Below are positions 1 through 6,321 of a stretch of DNA of 64,000 nucleotides, in pieces; within the stretch, counting starts at the first letter, position 1; every line of letters begins with the position of its first letter. Where the stretch lies: assembly GCF_902153245.2 (NCBI RefSeq), contig NZ_CABFWF030000014.1:186001-250000 (forward strand), read 5' to 3'. The position numbers and the translations under genes were made by a program. The stretch is from Pseudorhizobium endolithicum (GTDB lineage Bacteria > Pseudomonadota > Alphaproteobacteria > Rhizobiales > Rhizobiaceae). The notes under the pieces were generated by a model, which saw only the letters and a list, made by a program, of their open reading frames with translations, was not told the origin of the DNA and did not search any database.

Positions 1-1689
1 CTGGCGCTCATGCCGGCGATGCTCGTGCTGACATATAACCTTCTGTCGGCACGCCAGGCAGCCTATCGGGAGATCCACACCAATGCGCTCACGGCGGGCC
101 GCCTGGCTTCGCTGGAAATGGGCCGCATCGTGTCCTCCATCCGCAGCACGCTCGATGTTCTCTCGACCGTCCCGATCTTGCAGACGGGACCCGGGCAGCC
201 GTGCAGCGACTATCTGCGCGTGGTCGATGACAAACTTGAGGTGGTTGAAAACATCGCAGTCCTGGATCCCTCAGGCCGGTTGCTGTGTACATCCCAGGCA
301 AACGACCATACCGACTTCTCTGACCGGGACTATTTTCGGGAAGCAGTAGAGAAGGGAGAGTTCATCCTCGGAACCTACATCATCGATCGGATGACGAAGC
401 AGCCCGCACTGCCGCTGGCACTGCCCGTCGTCGAGAACGGCAACCTTGCCCGCGTGGTCGTTGCCTATCTCGACCTCGATTGGCTGGGAGCCAGGGTGCG
501 CGAGCGGGAATACTTCGGGGGCAACGCGCTGACCATTGCCGACCGCAACGGCGTTATCATCGCCCGGGAACCCTTCCCCGAGCGGTTCGTCGGAACAAAA
601 ATTCCGGAAGACTACCAGCACCTGGTGCAAGCAAACGTCCCCGGAACGATGGAAGTGACGAGCCAGGATGGGACGCGACGGGTGATCGCATACTATCCGT
701 CTCAAGACACCTTCTACGTGAGCGCGGGTGTTTCCGTAGAAGGGGGTCTTCAGCAGGTCAGCAAAGTGACTCGCTTCGGCCTCGCGGTGATCGCGCTGGC
801 CATCGTCGGACCGTTCCTCGTAGTATGGTGGGCCGGCCACGCTCTCATTCGTCGTCCGGCTCGCCACCTGGTGCGGTCCGTGAATGCATGGCGCCGAGGC
901 GACGAGACCGCCCGCACCGGCATGACGGGGAACGGTACGTTCGAAACGATCGGTGCGGCCATTGATGCCTTCATGGACGAACTGGCGCTAAGGCGTGAGC
1001 AGCAACAAAGAGACGACAGGATGCGCCAGTTGCTGATCCGCGAACTGGACCATCGCATCAAGAACATCCTGAGCATGGTTCAGGCGGTGGCGCGCCAGAC
1101 CTTCCGGTCCTCCCAATCCATGGAGGAAGCCTCCGACGCTTTCTTCCGACGCCTTCATGCCATGGCAGGCGCGCACCAACTGCTGACGAAGAACTGGCAG
1201 AGCGCATCGCTGAAGGCAACAGTCGAGACCGCTATCGCTCCGTTCGAGGATCCGGCCCATCCGCGTTTCTCGATTGCCGGAAGTGACCTGGAGGTCGCCT
1301 CGTCGGTTGCCCTCTCCCTTTCCATGGCACTGCACGAACTATGCACCAACGCGGCAAAGTACGGAGCACTCTCGACGGAGAGAGGGCGGATCAACATCCG
1401 GTGGTGCTTTGGCGACAGAAGCGAGCCCTTTACCTTCACCTGGCAGGAGAGGCAGGGGCCGCTTGTTCGCCCCCCCGAACGGGAAGGCTTCGGGACCTTG
1501 ATGATCGAACGGGTCCTTTCCCAGCAGTTACAGGCGGACGTTAAGCTCGAATACCTGCCGGAAGGGCTGCTTTTTCAGATGGCGGCTTCGATGACCCGGC
1601 TACTGTCAACCTCCGAGGATGATAGCGATCAGAACCTGACGCAGGCATCGCCAGGGGAGGCCGAGCCCGCCAGCAACGGGATGTCCTGA
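1..1689 (+). CDS. HWE-family sensor histidine kinase, 5' end outside the window
   Basis: Membrane sensor kinase; the frame is open from base 1, so the first transmembrane helix and start codon probably lie upstream (the first ATG in view is at 10). Counting from that ATG, residues about 20-250 form a periplasmic double-Cache-like sensor, 258-278 a second membrane helix, and 280-330 a HAMP-like linker. The kinase core starts with ELDHRIKNIL, with the phospho-accepting His near 348. The HELCTNAAKYGAL box and the WQER motif of the ATPase domain mark the HWE/HisKA_2 class. HWE kinases often work with PhyR-type or single-domain regulators in the alphaproteobacterial general stress response; none is encoded here, so the partner is unknown. 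Confidence 0.88.
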   Translation: MALMPAMLVLTYNLLSARQAAYREIHTNALTAGRLASLEMGRIVSSIRSTLDVLSTVPILQTGPGQPCSDYLRVVDDKLEVVENIAVLDPSGRLLCTSQANDHTDFSDRDYFREAVEKGEFILGTYIIDRMTKQPALPLALPVVENGNLARVVVAYLDLDWLGARVREREYFGGNALTIADRNGVIIAREPFPERFVGTKIPEDYQHLVQANVPGTMEVTSQDGTRRVIAYYPSQDTFYVSAGVSVEGGLQQVSKVTRFGLAVIALAIVGPFLVVWWAGHALIRRPARHLVRSVNAWRRGDETARTGMTGNGTFETIGAAIDAFMDELALRREQQQRDDRMRQLLIRELDHRIKNILSMVQAVARQTFRSSQSMEEASDAFFRRLHAMAGAHQLLTKNWQSASLKATVETAIAPFEDPAHPRFSIAGSDLEVASSVALSLSMALHELCTNAAKYGALSTERGRINIRWCFGDRSEPFTFTWQERQGPLVRPPEREGFGTLMIERVLSQQLQADVKLEYLPEGLLFQMAASMTRLLSTSEDDSDQNLTQASPGEAEPASNGMS

Positions 1690-1695
1690 GGCGTC

Positions 1696-2472
1696 CTATC
1701 GGTCGAGGAAGTTCTGCCATTGCCGCTCTCCGACAAGGCAGTCGGCTTCGCTGTAGTCGATACGCTTGTAGTCGGGCGACGGCGAAATCCCGCTGATTTC
1801 CATGACCAGCTTTCGGCGCACGGCGACCGCGAAGTCCTTGATGTCGTGAACCGGCAACACGAATGCACCCGGTCCGCCGATCACGCAATTTCCGTAATAT
1901 TCGTCTAGAGGTACGAAAGCTCCGGACGGCCGGATCATTATGGCAAGGCCGTTGATCACGATGCCCGCCTCCACCGCCCGGTCTCTCGCAGGCACCACCG
2001 GCTGGCCGACGTTGTTGGGGCCGTCCCCCGAAACGTCGATGACCTGCCGCATTCCCTGGAATCGATTGGAGACGATCATCGACCCCCCCTCGGCGATGGC
2101 CGCGGAGATCGAGGTGCGGCGCTTGGTTTGGATCGGCCGTTCGGCGATTTGCGCCGCGAAAGCGTCGGCGTCCTCACTCGTCTCGACGACAGCCCACTCG
2201 ATCACCGAACTCGCATCGACGGTCCCCGCCCACTCGAAATAGGCGATCGCCACCCGGCCGAGAAGACCGCCACGAACGGCATTGATGAAATCGGGGTGCT
2301 GTAACGCCTCAACATAGCCCTGTCTCTGGATACGGACCTCCTCGTAGTCCATGGAGCGGGAAACGTCGACCGCGAGGACGAGTTCGACATCGACTTCACT
2401 GCCTCCGCCGGCCTGAGCAAGAAGAGGCGGAGCCGCCGACAGCGAAACGAGTACGGCAAGCGTGGCTAGCAT
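1696..2472 (-). CDS. DUF1194 family secreted VWA-like protein
   Basis: 258-residue protein of the DUF1194 family, which has a von Willebrand A-like fold; function unknown. The start at 2472 is chosen over an upstream ATG (2556) because it gives a clean signal peptide (MLATLAVLVSLSAAPPLLAQ) and a GAGG ribosome binding site about six bases away. The mature part begins with VDVELVLAVDVSRSMDYEE, whose DxSxS is the MIDAS-like metal motif. It ends 6 bases after the convergent sensor kinase. Export to the periplasm is inferred from the signal peptide; binding partners are unknown. Confidence 0.85.
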   Translation of the reverse strand: MLATLAVLVSLSAAPPLLAQAGGGSEVDVELVLAVDVSRSMDYEEVRIQRQGYVEALQHPDFINAVRGGLLGRVAIAYFEWAGTVDASSVIEWAVVETSEDADAFAAQIAERPIQTKRRTSISAAIAEGGSMIVSNRFQGMRQVIDVSGDGPNNVGQPVVPARDRAVEAGIVINGLAIMIRPSGAFVPLDEYYGNCVIGGPGAFVLPVHDIKDFAVAVRRKLVMEISGISPSPDYKRIDYSEADCLVGERQWQNFLDR

Positions 2473-2584
2473 GGGGCCTCGATCCTGAACTCCGTCCGGA
2501 CGCACTGTAGCACAGGATCTGCCTTCCGGTATGCACGCGTTCCTGCCCCTCTTCAAATTCGAGTGAGACTCAGCGCCGGACGCC

Positions 2585-2743
2585 TCATCTCCTCAGGATC
2601 ACCCAGAGGGCGTGAACAATGCCGGGTAGCCAGCCCATGAGCGTCAGTAGGATATTCAGCCAGAAATGCAGGCCGAGCCCCACCTGAAGGAAGACCCCCA
2701 GCGGCGGGAGCAGGAACGCGAGAAGAATGCGGATGATGTCCAC
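2585..2743 (-). CDS. Pmp3/YqaE family small membrane protein
   Basis: 52-residue peptide starting at GTG (2743) with a CCGGAG ribosome binding site seven bases upstream. It reads VDIIRILLAFLLPPLGVFLQ, then a second hydrophobic helix containing LNILLTLMGWLPGIVHALW. This two-helix pattern is that of the Pmp3/YqaE proteolipid family (about 50-60 residues), which is induced by salt, cold or membrane stress in many organisms. An EcfG-like promoter lies upstream (2779-2803), which supports a stress role. It sits alone between pfkB and the DUF1194 gene on the same strand. Confidence 0.9.
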   Translation of the reverse strand: MDIIRILLAFLLPPLGVFLQVGLGLHFWLNILLTLMGWLPGIVHALWVILRR

Positions 2744-2778
2744 GAGATGTCTCCGGATTGACCGTCATGTGGTGGGAC

Positions 2779-2803
2779 AACGCCGCAGACGTGATGTGGT
2801 TCA
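2779..2803 (-). promoter_or_regulatory. Candidate EcfG (general stress) promoter for the Pmp3 gene
   Basis: On the minus strand, TGAAC (2803-2799), 17 bases, then GTT (2781-2779) preceded by C. The rhizobial RpoE2/EcfG consensus is GGAAC-N18-19-TT with cGTT at -10, so there is one mismatch in the -35 element. The predicted start lies about 30 bases upstream of the GTG codon. Confidence 0.5.
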
Positions 2804-2830
2804 TCTCCCGGAGCGGGCGAACCAGAGACT

Positions 2831-3784
2831 TTAGGCGGGAGCCAACTGACCGGTCGTAAGACCTTGGCTGCCGTGCCGGTAAAGAGCGAACACATCCTCG
2901 CGGCGGCACAGGTCAGTCCCTTCGCTCATCACCGTTGCGGCACCCGCAGCAACCCCCAGCCGGAAAGCTTCCTCCACCGGATAATTGTGGATCAACCCCC
3001 ACAGCATGCCTCCGACGAAACTGTCTCCTGCACCGACGGTCGATCCGACCTTCACGGGGAAGGACGGCAGTTTCAGGAACTGGTTCGCGCTGACCAGCAT
3101 GGCGCCCTGCCGCCCGAGCGAGAGGCAGACATGCTGGACCGCGCCCCGGGCAATGAGTTCTTGAGCTTTCACCACGGCAGTCTCCTCCGTCAGGCTCTGC
3201 CCTACGATCCCCTCAAGCTCATCGAGGCTGGGCTTGATCATGAACAATCCGCCGACCTTGAGGGCTTCCTTCAGGGCCGGACCGGACGTATCTAGGATGA
3301 TCCTGGTATCGCGATCTACCAACAGCGCCGCCAGTTGTGCGTAGGCATCATCCGGAATACCTCGCGGCAGGCTGCCGCTCAGGACGACGTAATCCCACTG
3401 TCCCTGTGACAGGTAGCGGTGGACCTGCTGATATTCATCGGGCGTGACCAGGGGCCCTTCCGGAACGAAACGATATTCGTCGCCGGCTTCCATGTCCTTG
3501 ACCATGAAGGCTATGCGGGTCGCACCCTGAGTCGTGATCGTATGCAGATCGACGGGTAGCTTCCGAATCGCATCCAGGAAGACCTGACCCGTTGCGCCAC
3601 CGGCAAGTACCAAAAGCTCGCATCGGTCGCCCATCTCCGCCAGAACACGCGCGACGTTCACGCCCCCGCCTCCGATATTCTGGCGCTGATTGCGAGTTCT
3701 GACCTTTTTGGTCGGGACCACCCTCGACGCCTCGTTGGCAAGATCGATCGAGGGATTGAGCGCTACGCACAGGATCGAAGCCAT
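2831..3784 (-). CDS. pfkB: PfkB-family phosphofructokinase (6-phosphofructokinase II type)
   Basis: 317-residue ribokinase-fold sugar kinase. It has the N-terminal GGGGVNVARVLAEMG substrate motif, GGATGQ, the SGSLPRGIP loop, and the C-terminal GAGDSFVGGM anion-hole motif holding the catalytic Asp. It follows E. coli PfkB (Pfk-2) closely along its length, including YRFVPEGP and the AAGAATVMSEGT tail, so fructose 6-phosphate is the likeliest substrate; fructose 1-phosphate or tagatose 6-phosphate kinase activity cannot be excluded. It is divergent from the GFA-HD-SDR genes. Many rhizobia lack a classical PfkA, so its physiological flux is uncertain. Confidence 0.82.
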   Translation of the reverse strand: MASILCVALNPSIDLANEASRVVPTKKVRTRNQRQNIGGGGVNVARVLAEMGDRCELLVLAGGATGQVFLDAIRKLPVDLHTITTQGATRIAFMVKDMEAGDEYRFVPEGPLVTPDEYQQVHRYLSQGQWDYVVLSGSLPRGIPDDAYAQLAALLVDRDTRIILDTSGPALKEALKVGGLFMIKPSLDELEGIVGQSLTEETAVVKAQELIARGAVQHVCLSLGRQGAMLVSANQFLKLPSFPVKVGSTVGAGDSFVGGMLWGLIHNYPVEEAFRLGVAAGAATVMSEGTDLCRREDVFALYRHGSQGLTTGQLAPA

Positions 3785-3898
3785 ACACCTTAGCCTTTCG
3801 GTCGGTACCAGATGGAGCCGGTGTCAGGGACACGGTCTCCATGCATCAGCCATTTAAGGGGTCATTCCGGAACAGCCAAGTGCTAGCGCCCGACAATC

Positions 3899-3951
3899 GG
3901 TTCCGGCAGCTCGTTCCTTCGCTGAACCACGGGAACGAGCGTGCAGGAACC
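3899..3951. repeat. Long imperfect inverted repeat between pfkB and the GFA gene
   Basis: The left arm 3899-3917 (GGTTCCGGCAGCTCGTTCC) pairs with the right arm 3932-3951 with one mismatch and one bulged base, around a 14-base loop. The right arm ends in the GGAAC of the candidate stress promoter at 3946-3971. It could be a cruciform, an operator, or an RNA hairpin of a transcript crossing it. Confidence 0.75.
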
Positions 3952-3971
3952 ATCGAGGCTCCCGCGCCGTT
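3946..3971 (+). promoter_or_regulatory. Candidate EcfG promoter of the GFA-HD-SDR operon
   Basis: GGAAC at 3946-3950, 18 bases, then GTT at 3969-3971 preceded by CC; this fits GGAAC-N18-19-TT. The expected transcript starts near 3978, about 50 bases before the GFA ATG at 4027. The -35 element coincides with the end of the inverted repeat at 3899-3951. Confidence 0.55.
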
Positions 3972-4026
3972 TCCCGGACTACTCGTATACAGAGCTCGAT
4001 GCGGAACTTGCCCGCAGGAGATTGCA

Positions 4027-4401
4027 ATGATCATCCGTTCCGGCAGTTGCCTCTGCGGTGCTGTCACCTACTCGGCCAAAGGCCCTCCGATCCGCGTTGG
4101 TCTTTGCCATTGCACGGATTGCCGCAGGGAAAGCGGCTCCGCTTTCGTCACATTCGCCGTCTGGCCGGCTCATGCATTCGAGAGCCGCGGCCAACTTAAG
4201 ACATTCAACGGTCGCGGCTTCTGCAGCACATGCGGGTCCAGGCTTTTCAACGTGGGCAGGGATGAGGTCGAGATTCGCGTCGGCTCGCTCGACATGGCAC
4301 CCACGGATCTGGAGCCGACTTACGAGATCTGGACGAAGCGGCGGGAAGACTGGCTTCCTCCCCTTTCCGGCGCCGAGCAGTTCGACGAGGACCGGCCATG
4401 A
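4027..4401 (+). CDS. GFA-domain (glutathione-dependent formaldehyde-activating-like) protein
   Basis: 124-residue protein starting at 4027, where an AGGAG ribosome binding site stands seven bases upstream; a longer frame from 3841 lacks this and would cover the promoter. The GFA/CENP-V zinc fold is shown by GSCLCGAVTY, CHCTDCRRESGS and FCSTCGSRLF, whose cysteines bind zinc. GFA proteins are usually annotated as glutathione-related, but most have no proven reaction. It overlaps the HD gene by four bases (ATGA), so the two are translationally coupled. Confidence 0.85.
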   Translation: MIIRSGSCLCGAVTYSAKGPPIRVGLCHCTDCRRESGSAFVTFAVWPAHAFESRGQLKTFNGRGFCSTCGSRLFNVGRDEVEIRVGSLDMAPTDLEPTYEIWTKRREDWLPPLSGAEQFDEDRP

Positions 4402-4841
4402 CCGCCTTGGTTGAGCGCGCACGTGCGATCGCGGAAGAGGCCCATGCGGGCCAGATCAAGCGGAAGACGGGCGAGCCGGTGCTCGGTCACGTCGCCCGGG
4501 TTGCGGCGGCAGTCTCGGCGGAAGACGAAAAGATCGTTGCCTGGTTGCATGATGTGGTGGAGAGCGCACCGGATTGGTCGCTCGATCGACTGCGGCACGA
4601 AGGATTTACCAACGGCATCGTCGCAGCCGTGGCCGCCCTCACCAGACGCGCGGACGAAAGCCATCCGGCTCTGGTGAGGCGCACTGCGGGAAATGCCCTG
4701 GCGCGAAAGGTTAAGGAAGCGGACCTCCGGGACAATCTCGCGGCAGCCCGCAAAGCCGGAGCGGATACCGCAAAGTATGAGGAGGGTCTGCGGCTGCTTG
4801 GCCGACGGCCGGAGGCTTCGATCGACGCGCGGTCGTCTTGA
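4398..4841 (+). CDS. Small HD-domain phosphohydrolase-like protein
   Basis: 147 residues resembling the hydrolase half of RelA/SpoT proteins (HD_4 type): ARAIAEEAHAGQIKRKTGEP near the N-terminus, GHVARVA as the first metal-ligand helix, WLHDVVE as the HD doublet near residue 50, and KEADLRDNLAA near 105. No synthetase domain is present. By analogy it could hydrolyse ppGpp or another nucleotide (small alarmone hydrolase/Mesh1-like), but this is inference. It overlaps the GFA gene by 4 bases and is followed 30 bases later by the SDR. Confidence 0.75.
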   Translation: MTALVERARAIAEEAHAGQIKRKTGEPVLGHVARVAAAVSAEDEKIVAWLHDVVESAPDWSLDRLRHEGFTNGIVAAVAALTRRADESHPALVRRTAGNALARKVKEADLRDNLAAARKAGADTAKYEEGLRLLGRRPEASIDARSS

Positions 4842-4870
4842 GCGGCCGGCATGTTTCAGGGAGTGACGCC

Positions 4871-5653
4871 ATGGAATTACAATCTCGAGTGGCCCTTGTA
4901 ACAGGTGCTGGCTCCGGCATCGGGAAGGCGGCTGCATTGACGCTGGCAGCCCAGGGAGCCACGGTCGCCGCGCTAGGTCACACGTCCGGCGAGCTCCGGC
5001 AGACGGTGGAGGACATCGTCGCTGCGGGCGGACGGGCGATCGACCTCGTTGCCGATGTGGCCGACGAAGGACAGATGCGGGCGGCCATCGCCCGGCTTCT
5101 TGAAGCCTACGGCCGACTCGACATCGTCGTTGCCAATGCGGGTATCAACGGGGTCTGGGCGCCGATAGACGAACTGAAGCCGGAGGAATGGGACAAGACG
5201 ATCCGCGTCAATCTGCGCGGCACCTATCTCACGCTTCATACCACCGTTCCGATCCTGAAATCCCAAGGCGACGGCTCGATCATCATCGTCTCATCCATCA
5301 ACGGCAATCGCACCTTCACGTCGCCGGGCGCCACGGCCTATTCCGCCACGAAGGCGGCACAGGTGGCCATGACGCAGCAACTCGCGCTCGAACTTGGAAA
5401 ACACGGAATCCGGGTCAACGCCGTGTGTCCGGGGAAGATCGCCACCAAGATTCAGGACAATACCGATCTCAGGAACCCGCAGCAGACTGCCATTCCCGTC
5501 GATTGGCCGGAAGGTGACATCCCTCTGACGGAAGGGGAGCCGGGCGATGCCGCGGAGGTCGCCGATGTGATCCTGTTCCTGGCCTCCCCGAGGGCCCGGC
5601 ATGTGACGGGCGTTCCCATCTTCGTGGACGGCGGGCAGAGCCTGCTTCGATAA
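4871..5653 (+). CDS. SDR family NAD(P)-dependent oxidoreductase
   Basis: 260-residue classical short-chain dehydrogenase. The start at 4871 (MELQSRVALVTGAGSGIG) is preferred over 4838 because GGGAG lies upstream at the right spacing and the protein then starts at the Rossmann fold. It has TGAGSGIG for cofactor binding, DVADE, VANAG, the catalytic Ser in IIIVSSING, and the YSATKAA Tyr/Lys pair. The C-terminus (ITG-type VDGGQSLLR) is typical. Substrate unknown. As the third gene of the GFA-HD-SDR group, it probably shares the stress promoter. Confidence 0.88.
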   Translation: MELQSRVALVTGAGSGIGKAAALTLAAQGATVAALGHTSGELRQTVEDIVAAGGRAIDLVADVADEGQMRAAIARLLEAYGRLDIVVANAGINGVWAPIDELKPEEWDKTIRVNLRGTYLTLHTTVPILKSQGDGSIIIVSSINGNRTFTSPGATAYSATKAAQVAMTQQLALELGKHGIRVNAVCPGKIATKIQDNTDLRNPQQTAIPVDWPEGDIPLTEGEPGDAAEVADVILFLASPRARHVTGVPIFVDGGQSLLR

Positions 5654-5794
5654 TTGTTGCCACCTGTCTCCCCACTCCACAACCGGCGTTGGCAATAGAG
5701 GAAGGCCTACCACTTCGTTGCCACACCACGCGCCACCTCGGAGATCCGGAGGTGCCGAGTCCGGGTCGGCGGACTCGACATATTGTTTCGACCG

Positions 5795-6007
5795 CTAGTG
5801 AGCCGGCCGCGAAGACCCGCCCTTTCGCTCCGCGTCATGGGTATGGTGGCTGTCAGCCTCGCCTCCGCCACCGGAGACACGGCTCCGGGCACGCTTGTCG
5901 GAATCCGCCGCCGGCTTCTTCACCTGCAACGGCGCCTTCGCGTTTTCATGGGAGGCCCCTGGGCCGCCTTGCCGGATACTGGCGGGAGTTTTTTCTGACG
6001 TCGACAT
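5795..6007 (-). CDS. Small hydrophilic protein, function unknown
   Basis: 70-residue, Lys/Ser/Gly-rich, low-complexity protein starting MSTSEKTPASIRQGGPGASH, with a strong AGGAGG ribosome binding site four bases before the ATG at 6007. The start is 8 bases after the stop of the next upstream small gene, so they form a two-gene unit under the EcfG-like promoter at 6233-6257. No domain recognised; it is probably an intrinsically disordered stress protein (inference). About 140 bases downstream to the SDR stop contain no gene that I can support. Confidence 0.6.
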   Translation of the reverse strand: MSTSEKTPASIRQGGPGASHENAKAPLQVKKPAADSDKRARSRVSGGGGEADSHHTHDAERKGGSSRPAH

Positions 6008-6015
6008 GAGGCCTC

Positions 6016-6201
6016 CTATCGATCCTGCTGGTAACCTTGGTTCGTGGTGTTGATCTTGCTATTTCCCTGCTGACCCTGCTTGGCGTAGTTCTTCGTGGCG
6101 GGATCAGCGGCTTTCTCCTGCGACAGGGCCGCCGCGGCGCCTTCGCCTGGCCCCTTGTCGCTCCGGTTTTCCTCCGGGATGGGCGGGAGCTTGCTGTTCA
6201 T
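6016..6201 (-). CDS. Small hydrophilic stress-type protein, function unknown
   Basis: 61-residue Gln/Asn/Lys-rich protein (MNSKLPPIPEENRSDKGPGE then QGQQGNSKINTTNQGYQQDR) with AAAGGAG seven bases upstream of the ATG. It has no cysteine, no hydrophobic segment and likely no stable fold. Its promoter region carries GGAAC-N17-GTT ending 32 bases before the ATG, so general-stress expression is likely. It is the first gene of the pair with the 70-residue protein. I do not recognise a named family. Confidence 0.65.
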   Translation of the reverse strand: MNSKLPPIPEENRSDKGPGEGAAAALSQEKAADPATKNYAKQGQQGNSKINTTNQGYQQDR

Positions 6202-6232
6202 GGGAACTCCTTTCTGCTGCAGTCAGGAAGCT

Positions 6233-6257
6233 AACAGACAGCCTCGCCCTATGTTCC
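6233..6257 (-). promoter_or_regulatory. Candidate EcfG promoter for the two small proteins
   Basis: Minus strand GGAAC (6257-6253), 17 bases, GTT (6235-6233). This is an exact match to the rhizobial RpoE2/EcfG pattern GGAAC-N18-19-TT. The predicted start near 6226 gives a leader of about 25 bases with the AAAGGAG site in place. Confidence 0.65.
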
Positions 6258-6263
6258 CCGAGC

Positions 6264-6288
6264 GGAACCGGATCGGCGGGCGGACGTT
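6264..6288 (+). promoter_or_regulatory. Candidate EcfG promoter for the GH13 gene
   Basis: GGAAC (6264-6268), 17 bases ending in C, then GTT (6286-6288): an exact cGTT-type EcfG match. It is back to back with the box at 6233-6257, with only 6 bases between the two -35 elements. The transcript would start near 6295, which favours translation from 6322 rather than 6307. Confidence 0.65.
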
Positions 6289-6321
6289 CCGGCCTCATGG
6301 TCTGAGATGCTGGAGCCCCAC

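Noticed and set aside
3785..3870. EcfG-type box for pfkB
   Set aside because: No GGAAC-N17/18-GTT pattern on the minus strand in the gap; spacing fails for each GTTCC found.
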